From the NCBI RefSeq assembly GCF_002887815.1, contig NZ_PDHO01000011.1, positions 1-64,000 of the forward strand: a stretch of DNA of 64,000 bases, read 5' to 3'. Positions 1-9,311 of the stretch are shown here, piece by piece (positions within the stretch are counted from its first letter, which is position 1; each line of letters starts with the position of its first letter). Made by a program: the position numbers and the translations under genes. The notes below the pieces were generated by a model. That model was not told where the DNA came from and made no database searches. It saw only the letters and a list, made by a program, of their open reading frames with translations. Source of the stretch: Mycobacterium sp. ENV421. Lineage in GTDB: Bacteria > Actinomycetota > Actinomycetes > Mycobacteriales > Mycobacteriaceae.

Positions 1-6
1 ACGCAT

Positions 7-35
7 GCAACAACTCCTCAGCTAGGAGCTGTTGC
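7..35. terminator. Hairpin downstream of the PEP-mutase family gene
   Basis: An inverted repeat with arms GCAACAACTCCT and AGGAGCTGTTGC (one G-U pair) closes over a 5-base loop. It lies about 60 bases past the stop of the minus-strand gene that ends at 96, where a terminator would sit. There is no T-run on either side, so it may be an imperfect terminator or only a structured spacer. Confidence 0.4.
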
Positions 36-95
36 ACTAGACCCCTGAACCCAAGCGCGGATTCTCCACGACAACCCCCACGCTCGGTGGAACTG

Positions 96-857
96 CTAGC
101 GCCAGCGGTCCAGGATCTCGTTGGCCCGCACGCTCAGCGCCCGCTGCCAGAACGGCCCGAAGCTGATCCGCCCCACCCCCAGCGGCCCGAACGACGCCGG
201 GTCGTCGGACTCCGGCAGCGCGATCGCGTTGATCGGTAGCGGCAGCTCAGTTGCCAAGCGGCGCAACGTCTCCGGTTCGTGACGGCCCACCGGGTACAGC
301 ACGTCGGCTCCGGCGGCCGCCGCCTCGGTCAGCCGGGCGATCGCCCGGTCCACCCGGTCGGCGTCGTCGCCGTCGTTGCGCAGGAACAGGTCGGTGCGGG
401 CGTTGACCACCACGTGCACCCCGGCGCTGTCGGCGGCGGCACGCAGCGCGCCCACCAGTTCGGCATGCTCGGCTGAGGATCGCAGTCGCTTGCCCTCACT
501 GTGCACGGTGTCCTCGATATTGAGGCCCACCGCGCCGGCGCTCAGCAGCCCATCGATGAGGCGCTCGGCAGGCTGTGCGTAGCCGGACTCGATGTCCACC
601 GAGACCGGCACATCCACCGCCGAGGTGATCTGGGTGACGCGGGCGACGACGTCGTCGAAACTCATCCCCTCGCCGTCGGGCTTGCCGACGGAATCGGCCA
701 TCGGATGGCTGCCGACGGTCAGCGCCGCGAACCCGGCCGCCACCGCCAGGTTCGCCGACCAGGCATCCCACACCGTCGGTAACACCACCGGATTGCCCGG
801 CTGATGCAACGCCAGCAGTGCGTCGGCGTGCTTGGCAAGACTGCTCGTACCGGACAT
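96..857 (-). CDS. Isocitrate lyase/phosphoenolpyruvate mutase family protein
   Basis: Encodes 253 residues. The N-terminal half has the strand order of the PEP-mutase/isocitrate-lyase barrel: PTVWDAWSANLA, then GSHPMADSVGKPDGEGMSFDD, then VPVSVDIESGYA, whose acidic residues would bind Mg2+, then GAVGLNIED and NARTDLF. Members cleave or form C-C or P-C bonds in 2-oxo acids such as methylisocitrate, oxaloacetate and phosphonopyruvate. The classical isocitrate lyase KKCGH loop is not seen, so true isocitrate lyase activity is unlikely and the substrate is unknown. The frame stays open 63 codons further upstream, but MSGTSSLAKHADALLALH is the natural family N-terminus, so I start at 857. It is divergent from the sdh1 operon. 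Confidence 0.85.
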   Translation of the reverse strand: MSGTSSLAKHADALLALHQPGNPVVLPTVWDAWSANLAVAAGFAALTVGSHPMADSVGKPDGEGMSFDDVVARVTQITSAVDVPVSVDIESGYAQPAERLIDGLLSAGAVGLNIEDTVHSEGKRLRSSAEHAELVGALRAAADSAGVHVVVNARTDLFLRNDGDDADRVDRAIARLTEAAAAGADVLYPVGRHEPETLRRLATELPLPINAIALPESDDPASFGPLGVGRISFGPFWQRALSVRANEILDRWR

Positions 858-921
858 CGGGTCCCCTATCTGTCGGCGTGATCCTGGGCTGTCCAACACG
901 ACTGCCGCAACGCCATTCCCG

Positions 922-939
922 ACGTGACCTGTCTCACGT
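922..939. promoter_or_regulatory. CRP-like palindrome upstream of the sdh1 operon
   Basis: ACGTGACCTGTCTCACGT is a perfect inverted repeat (ACGTGA-N6-TCACGT). It matches the GTGA-N6-TCAC core recognised by CRP/FNR regulators, including mycobacterial CRP. It lies in the divergent spacer between the PEP-mutase gene and the sdh1 operon, about 50 bases upstream of a possible -10 (TACTGT at 972-977). cAMP-CRP control of succinate dehydrogenase is an inference from the motif. Confidence 0.5.
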
Positions 940-1010
940 TGAGATCCGAATGTGGCTAGCATCGGGTGTCGTACTGTGATCCATAACACCTTCAGCCCAG
1001 GGAGGTCCCC

Positions 1011-1307
1011 TTGTCCACCACCACAGAATTGGCCGAACTTCACCATCTGATCGGTGGATTGCGGCGCTGCGTGAGCTCGTTGCAGAGCCGTTACGCCGAC
1101 AGTCCGGCAATGCGCCGAATCGTCAACGATGCCGAGCGCATCCTCAATGACGTGGAACTTCTTGATATCGACGCCAATGAGCTTGCCCTAACCCAGCAAA
1201 CGGCCGTGTCGTCAACCGAGAAGATCGGGATCCCCGACACCCCTTACGACTCCGCCTTCTGGCGCGACGTCGACGACGAGGGCGTGGGCGGCCACAACCG
1301 CCGCTGA
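1011..1307 (+). CDS. Conserved small protein, Rv0250c-like, first gene of the sdh1 operon
   Basis: A 98-residue soluble protein with no signal peptide or membrane segment. Residues 1-60 look helical (AELHHLIGGLRRCVSSL, then RIVNDAERILNDVELLDID) and the C-terminus is acidic and aromatic. I use the TTG at 1011 because AGGGAGG lies just upstream at typical spacing. It corresponds in size and position to M. tuberculosis Rv0250c, which precedes the Sdh1 genes. The next gene starts 68 bases later on the same strand, so co-transcription with sdh1 is likely. No function is known to me; a role in Sdh1 assembly or regulation is only suggested by position. Confidence 0.75.
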   Translation: MSTTTELAELHHLIGGLRRCVSSLQSRYADSPAMRRIVNDAERILNDVELLDIDANELALTQQTAVSSTEKIGIPDTPYDSAFWRDVDDEGVGGHNRR

Positions 1308-1375
1308 CCCGAATTTAACCGGGTGCCGTGATCTGGGTACCCTCCGATGAGTTCATGCGAAGGGGATCACAGTAG

Positions 1376-2212
1376 ATGAGCGCACCTGCGGCTAACCGCC
1401 CGAAGACCGGCGTCTTCTCACCCGGCCGTGCCCAGATACCGCAACGCACGCTGCGGACCGACAACTGGCTGAAAGCGCCGATCTGGACCGACCTCGGATT
1501 CGCGGCTTTCGTCATCTACGCGACGGTGCGCGCGTTCCAGCGGGACCACTTCTTCGTCCCGCAGTACCACTACCTGACGCCGTTCTATTCGCCGTGCCTG
1601 AGCAAGGCATGCGGTGAGGCGAGCGACTTCTGGCCGCAGATCCTGCCGACGACCGGCCTGCTGTCGTTGCTGCCGTACGCCTTCCTGTCACTGCCGTTCC
1701 TGCTGCTGTTCCGGTTGACCTGCTACTACTACCGCGGCGCCTACTACCGCTCGGTGTGGCAGTCCCCGACGGCGTGTGCCGTGGCCGAGCCGCACGCGAA
1801 ATACACTGGCGAGACCCGCTTTCCGCTGATCATCCAGAACACCCACCGGTACTTCTTCTACATCGCCGGCATCATCTCGCTGATCAACACCTACGACGCG
1901 ATCGTGGCGTTCCACTCCGAAACCGGCCCCGGTGGCTTCGGATTCGGCCTGGGCAACATCATCCTCGTCGGCAACGTGGTGATGCTGTGGGTCTACACGA
2001 TCTCCTGCCACTCCTGCCGGCACGTGACCGGCGGACGGCTCAAGCACTTCTCCAAGCATCCGGTCCGGTACTGGATCTGGACCCAGGTCAGCAAGCTGAA
2101 CACCCGGCACAAGCTGTACGCCTGGATCACGCTCGGCACCCTGATGTTCACCGATTTCTACGTCATGCTGGTGGCCAGCGGCACCATCTCTGACCTGAGA
2201 TTTGTTGGCTGA
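1376..2212 (+). CDS. Succinate dehydrogenase 1 membrane anchor subunit (Rv0249c-like)
   Basis: A 278-residue polytopic protein that anchors the Sdh1 flavoprotein and iron-sulfur subunits and passes electrons to menaquinone. I see about five hydrophobic segments, near residues 38-55, 88-115, 158-180, 190-212 and 248-270. Cys74 and Cys79, and the cluster Cys211-His212-x-Cys214-x-His216, sit at membrane boundaries. From memory, the mycobacterial Sdh1 structure contains an unusual membrane-embedded Rieske-type [2Fe-2S] centre, and these residues are candidate ligands. The ATG at 1376 is preceded by GAAGGGGA. The sdhA homologue follows after 36 bases. Confidence 0.9.
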   Translation: MSAPAANRPKTGVFSPGRAQIPQRTLRTDNWLKAPIWTDLGFAAFVIYATVRAFQRDHFFVPQYHYLTPFYSPCLSKACGEASDFWPQILPTTGLLSLLPYAFLSLPFLLLFRLTCYYYRGAYYRSVWQSPTACAVAEPHAKYTGETRFPLIIQNTHRYFFYIAGIISLINTYDAIVAFHSETGPGGFGFGLGNIILVGNVVMLWVYTISCHSCRHVTGGRLKHFSKHPVRYWIWTQVSKLNTRHKLYAWITLGTLMFTDFYVMLVASGTISDLRFVG

Positions 2213-2248
2213 GAAGAACTTTCAAACCCATAGCTTGAGCGAGGTCAA

Positions 2249-4165
2249 ATGACGGTGGAAGTCGAACGGCATTCCTACGACGTGGTCGTGATCGGTGCCG
2301 GCGGCGCAGGCCTACGAGCGGTGATCGAGGCCCGGGAACGCGGTCTCAAAGTCGCCGTGGTGACGAAGTCACTGTTCGGCAAGGCGCACACCGTCATGGC
2401 CGAGGGCGGCTGCGCGGCGGCGATGCGCAACGTCAACACCAAGGACAGCTGGCAGGTGCACTTCGGTGACACCATGCGCGGCGGCAAGTTCCTGAACAAC
2501 TGGCGGATGGCCGAGTTGCACGCGCAGGAAGCCCCCGACCGGGTCTGGGAGCTGGAGACCTACGGCGCACTGTTCGACCGCACCAAAGACGGCAAGATCA
2601 GCCAGCGCAACTTCGGTGGCCACACCTACCCGCGCCTGGCGCACGTCGGTGACCGCACCGGGCTGGAGATCATCCGGACCCTGCAGCAGAAGATCGTCTC
2701 GTTGCAGCAGGACGACAAGAAGGAACTCGGCGACTACGAGGCCCGGATCAAGGTCTTCCACGAGTGCTCGATCACCGATCTGATCAAGGATGGCGACAAG
2801 ATCGCCGGCGCCTTCGGCTACTGGCGCGAGACCGGCAAGTTCATCCTGTTCGAGACGCCCGCCGTGGTGCTCGCCACCGGCGGCATCGGTAAGTCGTTCA
2901 AAGTGTCGTCGAACTCGTGGGAGTACACCGGCGACGGGCACGCGCTTGCCCTGCGCGCGGGTACCGGCCTGATCAACATGGAGTTCATCCAGTTCCACCC
3001 GACCGGCATGGTCTGGCCGCTGTCGGTGAAGGGCATCCTGGTCACCGAGGGTGTCCGCGGTGACGGCGGTGTTCTGAAGAACTCCGAAGGCAAGCGGTTC
3101 ATGTTCGACTACATCCCCGACGTGTTCAAGGGGCAGTACGCCGAATCCGAGGAAGAAGCCGATCAGTGGCTCAAGGACAACGACTCGGCACGCCGCACCC
3201 CTGACCTGCTGCCTCGCGACGAGGTTGCCCGTGCCATCAACGACGAGGTCAAAGCCGGCCGCGGAACCCCGCACGGCGGCGTCTACCTCGACATCGCCTC
3301 CCGCATGCCCGCCGAGGAGATCAAGCGCCGGCTGCCGTCGATGTACCACCAGTTCATCGAGCTGGCCGAGGTCGACATCACCAAGGACATGATGGAAGTC
3401 GGTCCGACCTGTCACTACGTGATGGGCGGCATCGAGGTCGATCCCGACACCGGCGCCGGCGCGACGCAGGGCCTGTTCGCCGCGGGCGAGTGCTCGGGCG
3501 GTATGCACGGCTCGAACCGACTGGGCGGCAACTCGCTGTCCGACCTTCTGGTGTTCGGCCGGCGTGCCGGGCTCGGTGCGTCCGACTACGTGCGGGCACT
3601 CTCGGAACGTCCCGCGGTGTCGGACGCGGCGGTCGACGCGGCCGCCAAGCTGGCGCTCGCGCCGTTCGAGCCGAAGGACAACCCCGAGAACCCCTACACC
3701 CTGCACGCCGAGCTGCAGCAGTCGATGAACGACCTGGCGGGCATCATCCGCAAGGAGGGTGAACTCGAAGAGGCGCTGGGCAAGATCGACGAGCTCAAGG
3801 CCCGCTACGCCAACGTCGTCGTCGAGGGCGGCCGGATCTTCAACCCGGGCTGGCACCTGGCGATCGACATGCGCAACATGCTGCTGGTCAGCGAGTGCGT
3901 GGCCAAGGCGGCGTTGGCGCGCACGGAAAGCCGTGGCGGACACACCCGCGACGACTTCCCCAAGATGGACTCGCACTGGCGGAACAAGCTGCTGGTGTGC
4001 CGGGTCGCGCCGGGCGAAGCGGACGCGGTCGTGCCCGACGTGACGGTGACGCCTGAACAGCAGCCCGTGATGCGGCCCGATCTGCTGGCGACGTTCGAGC
4101 TGAGCGAACTCGAGAAGTACTACACCGAAGATCAATTGGCCGAGCACCCTGACCGGAAGGGCTGA
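2249..4165 (+). CDS. sdhA: Succinate dehydrogenase 1 flavoprotein subunit
   Basis: 638 residues; oxidises succinate to fumarate on the cytoplasmic face. The Rossmann motif VVVIGAGGAGLRA near residue 13 binds FAD. His47, in GKAHTVMAEGG, is at the position of the histidine that carries covalent FAD in this family. Further marks are the HPTGMVWPLSVKGILVTEG active-site region near residue 250, the capping domain, and the FAD-binding GECSGGMHGSNRLGGNSL near residue 413. It is full length and intact, lies between the anchor gene and sdhB (2 bases apart), and matches Rv0248c. Confidence 0.97.
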   Translation: MTVEVERHSYDVVVIGAGGAGLRAVIEARERGLKVAVVTKSLFGKAHTVMAEGGCAAAMRNVNTKDSWQVHFGDTMRGGKFLNNWRMAELHAQEAPDRVWELETYGALFDRTKDGKISQRNFGGHTYPRLAHVGDRTGLEIIRTLQQKIVSLQQDDKKELGDYEARIKVFHECSITDLIKDGDKIAGAFGYWRETGKFILFETPAVVLATGGIGKSFKVSSNSWEYTGDGHALALRAGTGLINMEFIQFHPTGMVWPLSVKGILVTEGVRGDGGVLKNSEGKRFMFDYIPDVFKGQYAESEEEADQWLKDNDSARRTPDLLPRDEVARAINDEVKAGRGTPHGGVYLDIASRMPAEEIKRRLPSMYHQFIELAEVDITKDMMEVGPTCHYVMGGIEVDPDTGAGATQGLFAAGECSGGMHGSNRLGGNSLSDLLVFGRRAGLGASDYVRALSERPAVSDAAVDAAAKLALAPFEPKDNPENPYTLHAELQQSMNDLAGIIRKEGELEEALGKIDELKARYANVVVEGGRIFNPGWHLAIDMRNMLLVSECVAKAALARTESRGGHTRDDFPKMDSHWRNKLLVCRVAPGEADAVVPDVTVTPEQQPVMRPDLLATFELSELEKYYTEDQLAEHPDRKG

Positions 4166-4167
4166 GA

Positions 4168-4920
4168 ATGGCTGCTTACGACGCAAAACTGCGGGTTTGG
4201 CGCGGCGACGAGGACGGCGGCGACCTGCAGGACTACACCGTCGAGGTCAACGACGGCGAAGTGGTGCTCGACATCGTGCACCGGCTGCAGGCCACCCAAG
4301 CCGGCGACCTCGCCGTGCGGTGGAACTGCAAGGCCGGCAAGTGCGGTTCGTGTTCCGCCGAGATCAACGGCAGGCCGCGGCTCATGTGCATGACCCGGAT
4401 GTCGACGTTCGATGAGGACGAGGTCGTCACGATCACTCCGCTGCGAACGTTCCCGGTGATGCGCGATCTGGTCACCGATGTGTCCTTCAACTACGAGAAG
4501 GCGCGGGAGATCCCGTCGTTCACTCCCCCGAAGGATCTGCAGCCGGGCGACTACCGGATGCAGCAGGAGGACGTGAACCGCAGCCAGGAGTTCCGCAAGT
4601 GCATCGAGTGCTTCCTGTGCCAGAACGTGTGCCACGTCAACCGTGACCACGAGGAGAACAAGAAGTCGTTCGCCGGCCCGCGCTACCTGATGCGCCAGGC
4701 CGAGTTGTCGATGCATCCGCTGGACACCATCGACCGCCGCGACATGGCCCAGGACGAAAACGGCCTCGGCTTCTGCAACATCACCAAGTGCTGCACCGAG
4801 GTGTGCCCCGAGCACATCAAGATCACCGACAACGCGCTGATCCCGATGAAGGAGCGCGTCGCCGACAAGAAGTACGACCCGGTGGTCTGGCTGGGCAACA
4901 TTTTGTTCCGCAAGAAGTAG
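4168..4920 (+). CDS. sdhB: Succinate dehydrogenase 1 iron-sulfur subunit
   Basis: 250 residues. The N-terminal ferredoxin-like domain carries the [2Fe-2S] ligands in WNCKAGKCGSCSAEINGR, followed by a distal LMC. The C-terminal domain carries CIECFLCQNVC and then CNITKCCTEVCPEHI for the [4Fe-4S] and third cluster. It passes electrons from the flavoprotein to the membrane anchor. The ATG lies 2 bases after the sdhA stop, so translation is probably coupled. It matches Rv0247c and is the last gene of the operon, followed by a strong terminator. Confidence 0.97.
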   Translation: MAAYDAKLRVWRGDEDGGDLQDYTVEVNDGEVVLDIVHRLQATQAGDLAVRWNCKAGKCGSCSAEINGRPRLMCMTRMSTFDEDEVVTITPLRTFPVMRDLVTDVSFNYEKAREIPSFTPPKDLQPGDYRMQQEDVNRSQEFRKCIECFLCQNVCHVNRDHEENKKSFAGPRYLMRQAELSMHPLDTIDRRDMAQDENGLGFCNITKCCTEVCPEHIKITDNALIPMKERVADKKYDPVVWLGNILFRKK

Positions 4921-4930
4921 CTCCCTCGCG

Positions 4931-4989
4931 CGAGCAGACGCGAACGCCCCCGACACGCTGAGTGTTCGGGGGCGTTTTGCGTCTGCTCG
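4931..4989. terminator. Long palindromic terminator of the sdh1 operon
   Basis: A nested inverted repeat directly after sdhB. The inner stem AACGCCCCCGACAC pairs with GTGTTCGGGGGCGTT (one bulge) over the loop GCTGA and is followed by TTTT. The outer arms CGAGCAGACGC and GCGTCTGCTCG (11 of 11) extend the structure well beyond a normal intrinsic terminator. Confidence 0.8.
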
Positions 4990-5021
4990 CCAGTGCAGGT
5001 TCCCGTTGGCGCAAGCGTGAG

Positions 5022-5027
5022 TAGCCT
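5022..5027 (+). promoter_or_regulatory. -10 element of a leaderless promoter for the 51-residue gene
   Basis: TAGCCT fits the mycobacterial TANNNT -10 consensus and ends 7 bases before the ATG at 5035, so transcription should start at the ATG. The same TAGCCT hexamer, in the context GAGTAGCCT, precedes fadD23 at 5802. Confidence 0.5.
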
Positions 5028-5034
5028 CGAATAG

Positions 5035-5190
5035 ATGGGGACAGTCCACAGCATCAACGACATCCGCACCGCGATTCGCGAGCTGTCCGCCCGCGCCGAG
5101 CTGGCCCGCAAGCAGGGTCGGACCGCCGATGCGGACGAACTCGAACAGCGCGTCGCCGGCTATCGCGACGAACTCGCCGAGAAGCGCTGA
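5035..5190 (+). CDS. Small hypothetical protein, 51 residues
   Basis: Starts MGTVHSINDIRTAIRELSAR and ends AGYRDELAEKR. It is rich in Arg, Glu and Ala with regular spacing, consistent with one or two amphipathic helices, possibly a short coiled coil; no membrane segment. Support for it being real: a TANNNT -10 seven bases before the ATG, codon use like its neighbours, and its own space between the sdh1 terminator and the convergent flavin reductase gene, whose stop is 23 bases away. I do not recognise the family. Confidence 0.6.
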   Translation: MGTVHSINDIRTAIRELSARAELARKQGRTADADELEQRVAGYRDELAEKR

Positions 5191-5213
5191 CCGAAGGCGG
5201 AGATCAGGCTGGG

Positions 5214-7523
<2,310 letters not shown>

Positions 7524-7534
7524 CTGATCATCCG

Positions 7535-8173
7535 ATGTGGTTCACCCTGCTGGTGATGGCCGTGGCCGTCAGTCTGGAACCGTTCCGCATCGGCATGTCG
7601 GTGGTGATGCTGAATCGTCCCCGCCCGCATCTGCAGTTGGCCGCGTTCCTGTGCGGCGGCTTCGTGATGGGTTTGTCGGTCGGCGCGGTGGTGTTGTTCG
7701 CGCTGGAATCGCACATACCGGCCTCGGCGCATTTCACCCTCCCACGGGTGCAGATCGTGATCGGTGCGCTGGCCCTGGCGGCCGCGGCGATTCTGGCCGT
7801 CACCAAGGGCCGCCGCGACCGGACGGTGCCGGCGTGGTTGAGCCGTCTGCTCGACGGTCCGTCGCTGTGGGTCGCCGGAGTCGCCGGTCTGGGGATCGCG
7901 CTGCCCTCGGTGGACTACCTGGCGGCGCTGGCCGTGATCGGCGCGGGCACCGCCGATCCCGCGATGCGGTTTGCGGCGCTGCTCACGTTCACCGTGATCG
8001 CATTCGCACTCGTCGAGATTCCGCTGCTGGCCTATCTGGCGGCCCCGCAGCGCACGCATGCGGCGATGACCCGACTGCACGGCTGGGTTCGGGCGCGGCG
8101 ACGCCGCGAGGTGGCGGTGCTGCTGGCCGTGGTCGGCGTCGTGTTACTCGCGGCGGGTCTTCTCGGCGTCTGA
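7535..8173 (+). CDS. Gap/Sap-family polytopic membrane protein
   Basis: 212 residues with about six hydrophobic helices and the short charged loop KGRRDRTVPAWL in the middle. The pattern, starting MWFTLLVMAVAVSLEPFRIGM, is that of the GPL/sulfolipid-addressing protein (Gap, Sap) family, whose members work with MmpL exporters to move glycolipids to the cell surface. It starts 11 bases after the fadD23 stop with no clear Shine-Dalgarno, so it is probably translated with fadD23. Its stop is 19 bases from the convergent end of the PE gene. A role in TPP export is inferred from family and neighbours. Confidence 0.85.
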   Translation: MWFTLLVMAVAVSLEPFRIGMSVVMLNRPRPHLQLAAFLCGGFVMGLSVGAVVLFALESHIPASAHFTLPRVQIVIGALALAAAAILAVTKGRRDRTVPAWLSRLLDGPSLWVAGVAGLGIALPSVDYLAALAVIGAGTADPAMRFAALLTFTVIAFALVEIPLLAYLAAPQRTHAAMTRLHGWVRARRRREVAVLLAVVGVVLLAAGLLGV

Positions 8174-8192
8174 TCCCTGTCGGCCGTCTGGA

Positions 8193-9311
8193 TCAGTGCG
8201 CGCTGGGGCCGTGGTTCAACACATACTGCAGCCCCGCCGTCAGCTGCGACAGCGGATCGCTGCCGCCACCGAAGGCGGCCTGCGTGGCCGGCGCCGTGAC
8301 GGCGGCCGGGTCGTAACCGTTCACGGGGTCGACCTCGATCGGCGCGGTCAACGGGTCATCGTTGCGCGAATACCCGGCATCCACTGAGGGTTTCAGCACC
8401 GCATCCAGCTGCCTGAGTGTCCCTTCGTCCACGCCGAGGTACTTGAACGGCAACACCAACGGCAGGTGCTGTTCCGGGATCAAGTACGTCGTCGTCTTCG
8501 CGCCCCGGGAGTTGACCGTGGTCCTGATGTTCTGCGGCGGCACCATGCTCGGATTGGTGAACGCGACGGCGGTGTGACCGGTCGCCAGCCCCACGACCGC
8601 ATTCGCCAGCGCCATCCAGTTGTCCTGGCGGTCCGGCCAGTCGGCGATGCTGTCGTAGGCCGACACGAAGCGGTACGAGTCGTACTGGCTGTCGACCTGC
8701 GGGGGGATCCGGTAGTCCAGTGCCGGAACGACACTGCCGACCGGGAAGTTCTGGGCCAGGAAGCCCGCCCCGAAGGCGTGCGGGGAGATCGGATCGCCGT
8801 ACGTGGCGAACGACAACTGATCCGGTGGCGGCGCGTTCGGATCGGTGGCCAACCGGTTCTGCACGGCGTTGAGCACCATCGCGCCCTCGGACAACCCGAT
8901 CGCGGTACCCGGGCCGCCCGCCTGAACCGCCCGGAGGACGTTGCCCTCGCCCTCATCGACCGATTCGCCGATGCTCGGGCCGTCGATACCCAGACCCGGG
9001 AAGTTGTCGTCGAGCTTGCCGATACCGGGGAACAACCGCTCCAGGGTGTGGCCCTGAACCTGGCCGGCGGGATAGTCCACGATTTGCCGGTCCAAGCCCG
9101 GGAACCACTGGGCGCCGGTACGGCGGATGTACTCGTCGTACGGGATGCCCAGCACGTGCGCACCACCGAGGGCATAGCCCCGGCCGGGCGTGCCGATCGG
9201 CGTCGGCCCGTCACCCTGCGACCCGCCCGGTGACGGTTGGTCGGCGGCGGCGACTCCGCCCGTGGCGCACACCGTGATCAGCGTTGTCGCCGCAGCGAGT
9301 AGCTTCTTCAT
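8193..9311 (-). CDS. Secreted PE-PPE domain hydrolase/acyltransferase of the TPP locus
   Basis: 372 residues. Residues 1-23 form a signal peptide (hydrophobic [19 protein letters not shown], then A-A-D). The rest is an alpha/beta-hydrolase of the PE-PPE C-terminal type, with nucleophile Ser141 in GLSEG, the conserved NAFGAGF-like segment [14 protein letters not shown], and late Asp and His residues suited to a triad. In TPP-producing mycobacteria the equivalent PE protein is thought to complete acylation of trehalose outside the membrane; this is recalled knowledge. The ATG overlaps the mmpL10 stop (ATGA), so the two are translationally coupled. Confidence 0.85.
   Translation of the reverse strand: MKKLLAAATTLITVCATGGVAAADQPSPGGSQGDGPTPIGTPGRGYALGGAHVLGIPYDEYIRRTGAQWFPGLDRQIVDYPAGQVQGHTLERLFPGIGKLDDNFPGLGIDGPSIGESVDEGEGNVLRAVQAGGPGTAIGLSEGAMVLNAVQNRLATDPNAPPPDQLSFATYGDPISPHAFGAGFLAQNFPVGSVVPALDYRIPPQVDSQYDSYRFVSAYDSIADWPDRQDNWMALANAVVGLATGHTAVAFTNPSMVPPQNIRTTVNSRGAKTTTYLIPEQHLPLVLPFKYLGVDEGTLRQLDAVLKPSVDAGYSRNDDPLTAPIEVDPVNGYDPAAVTAPATQAAFGGGSDPLSQLTAGLQYVLNHGPSAH

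Noticed and set aside
2369-4186. 605-codon open frame antisense to sdhA
   Set aside because: It mirrors the wobble pattern of a GC-rich gene; the sense strand encodes an unmistakable SdhA, and the antisense product has no fold-like pattern.
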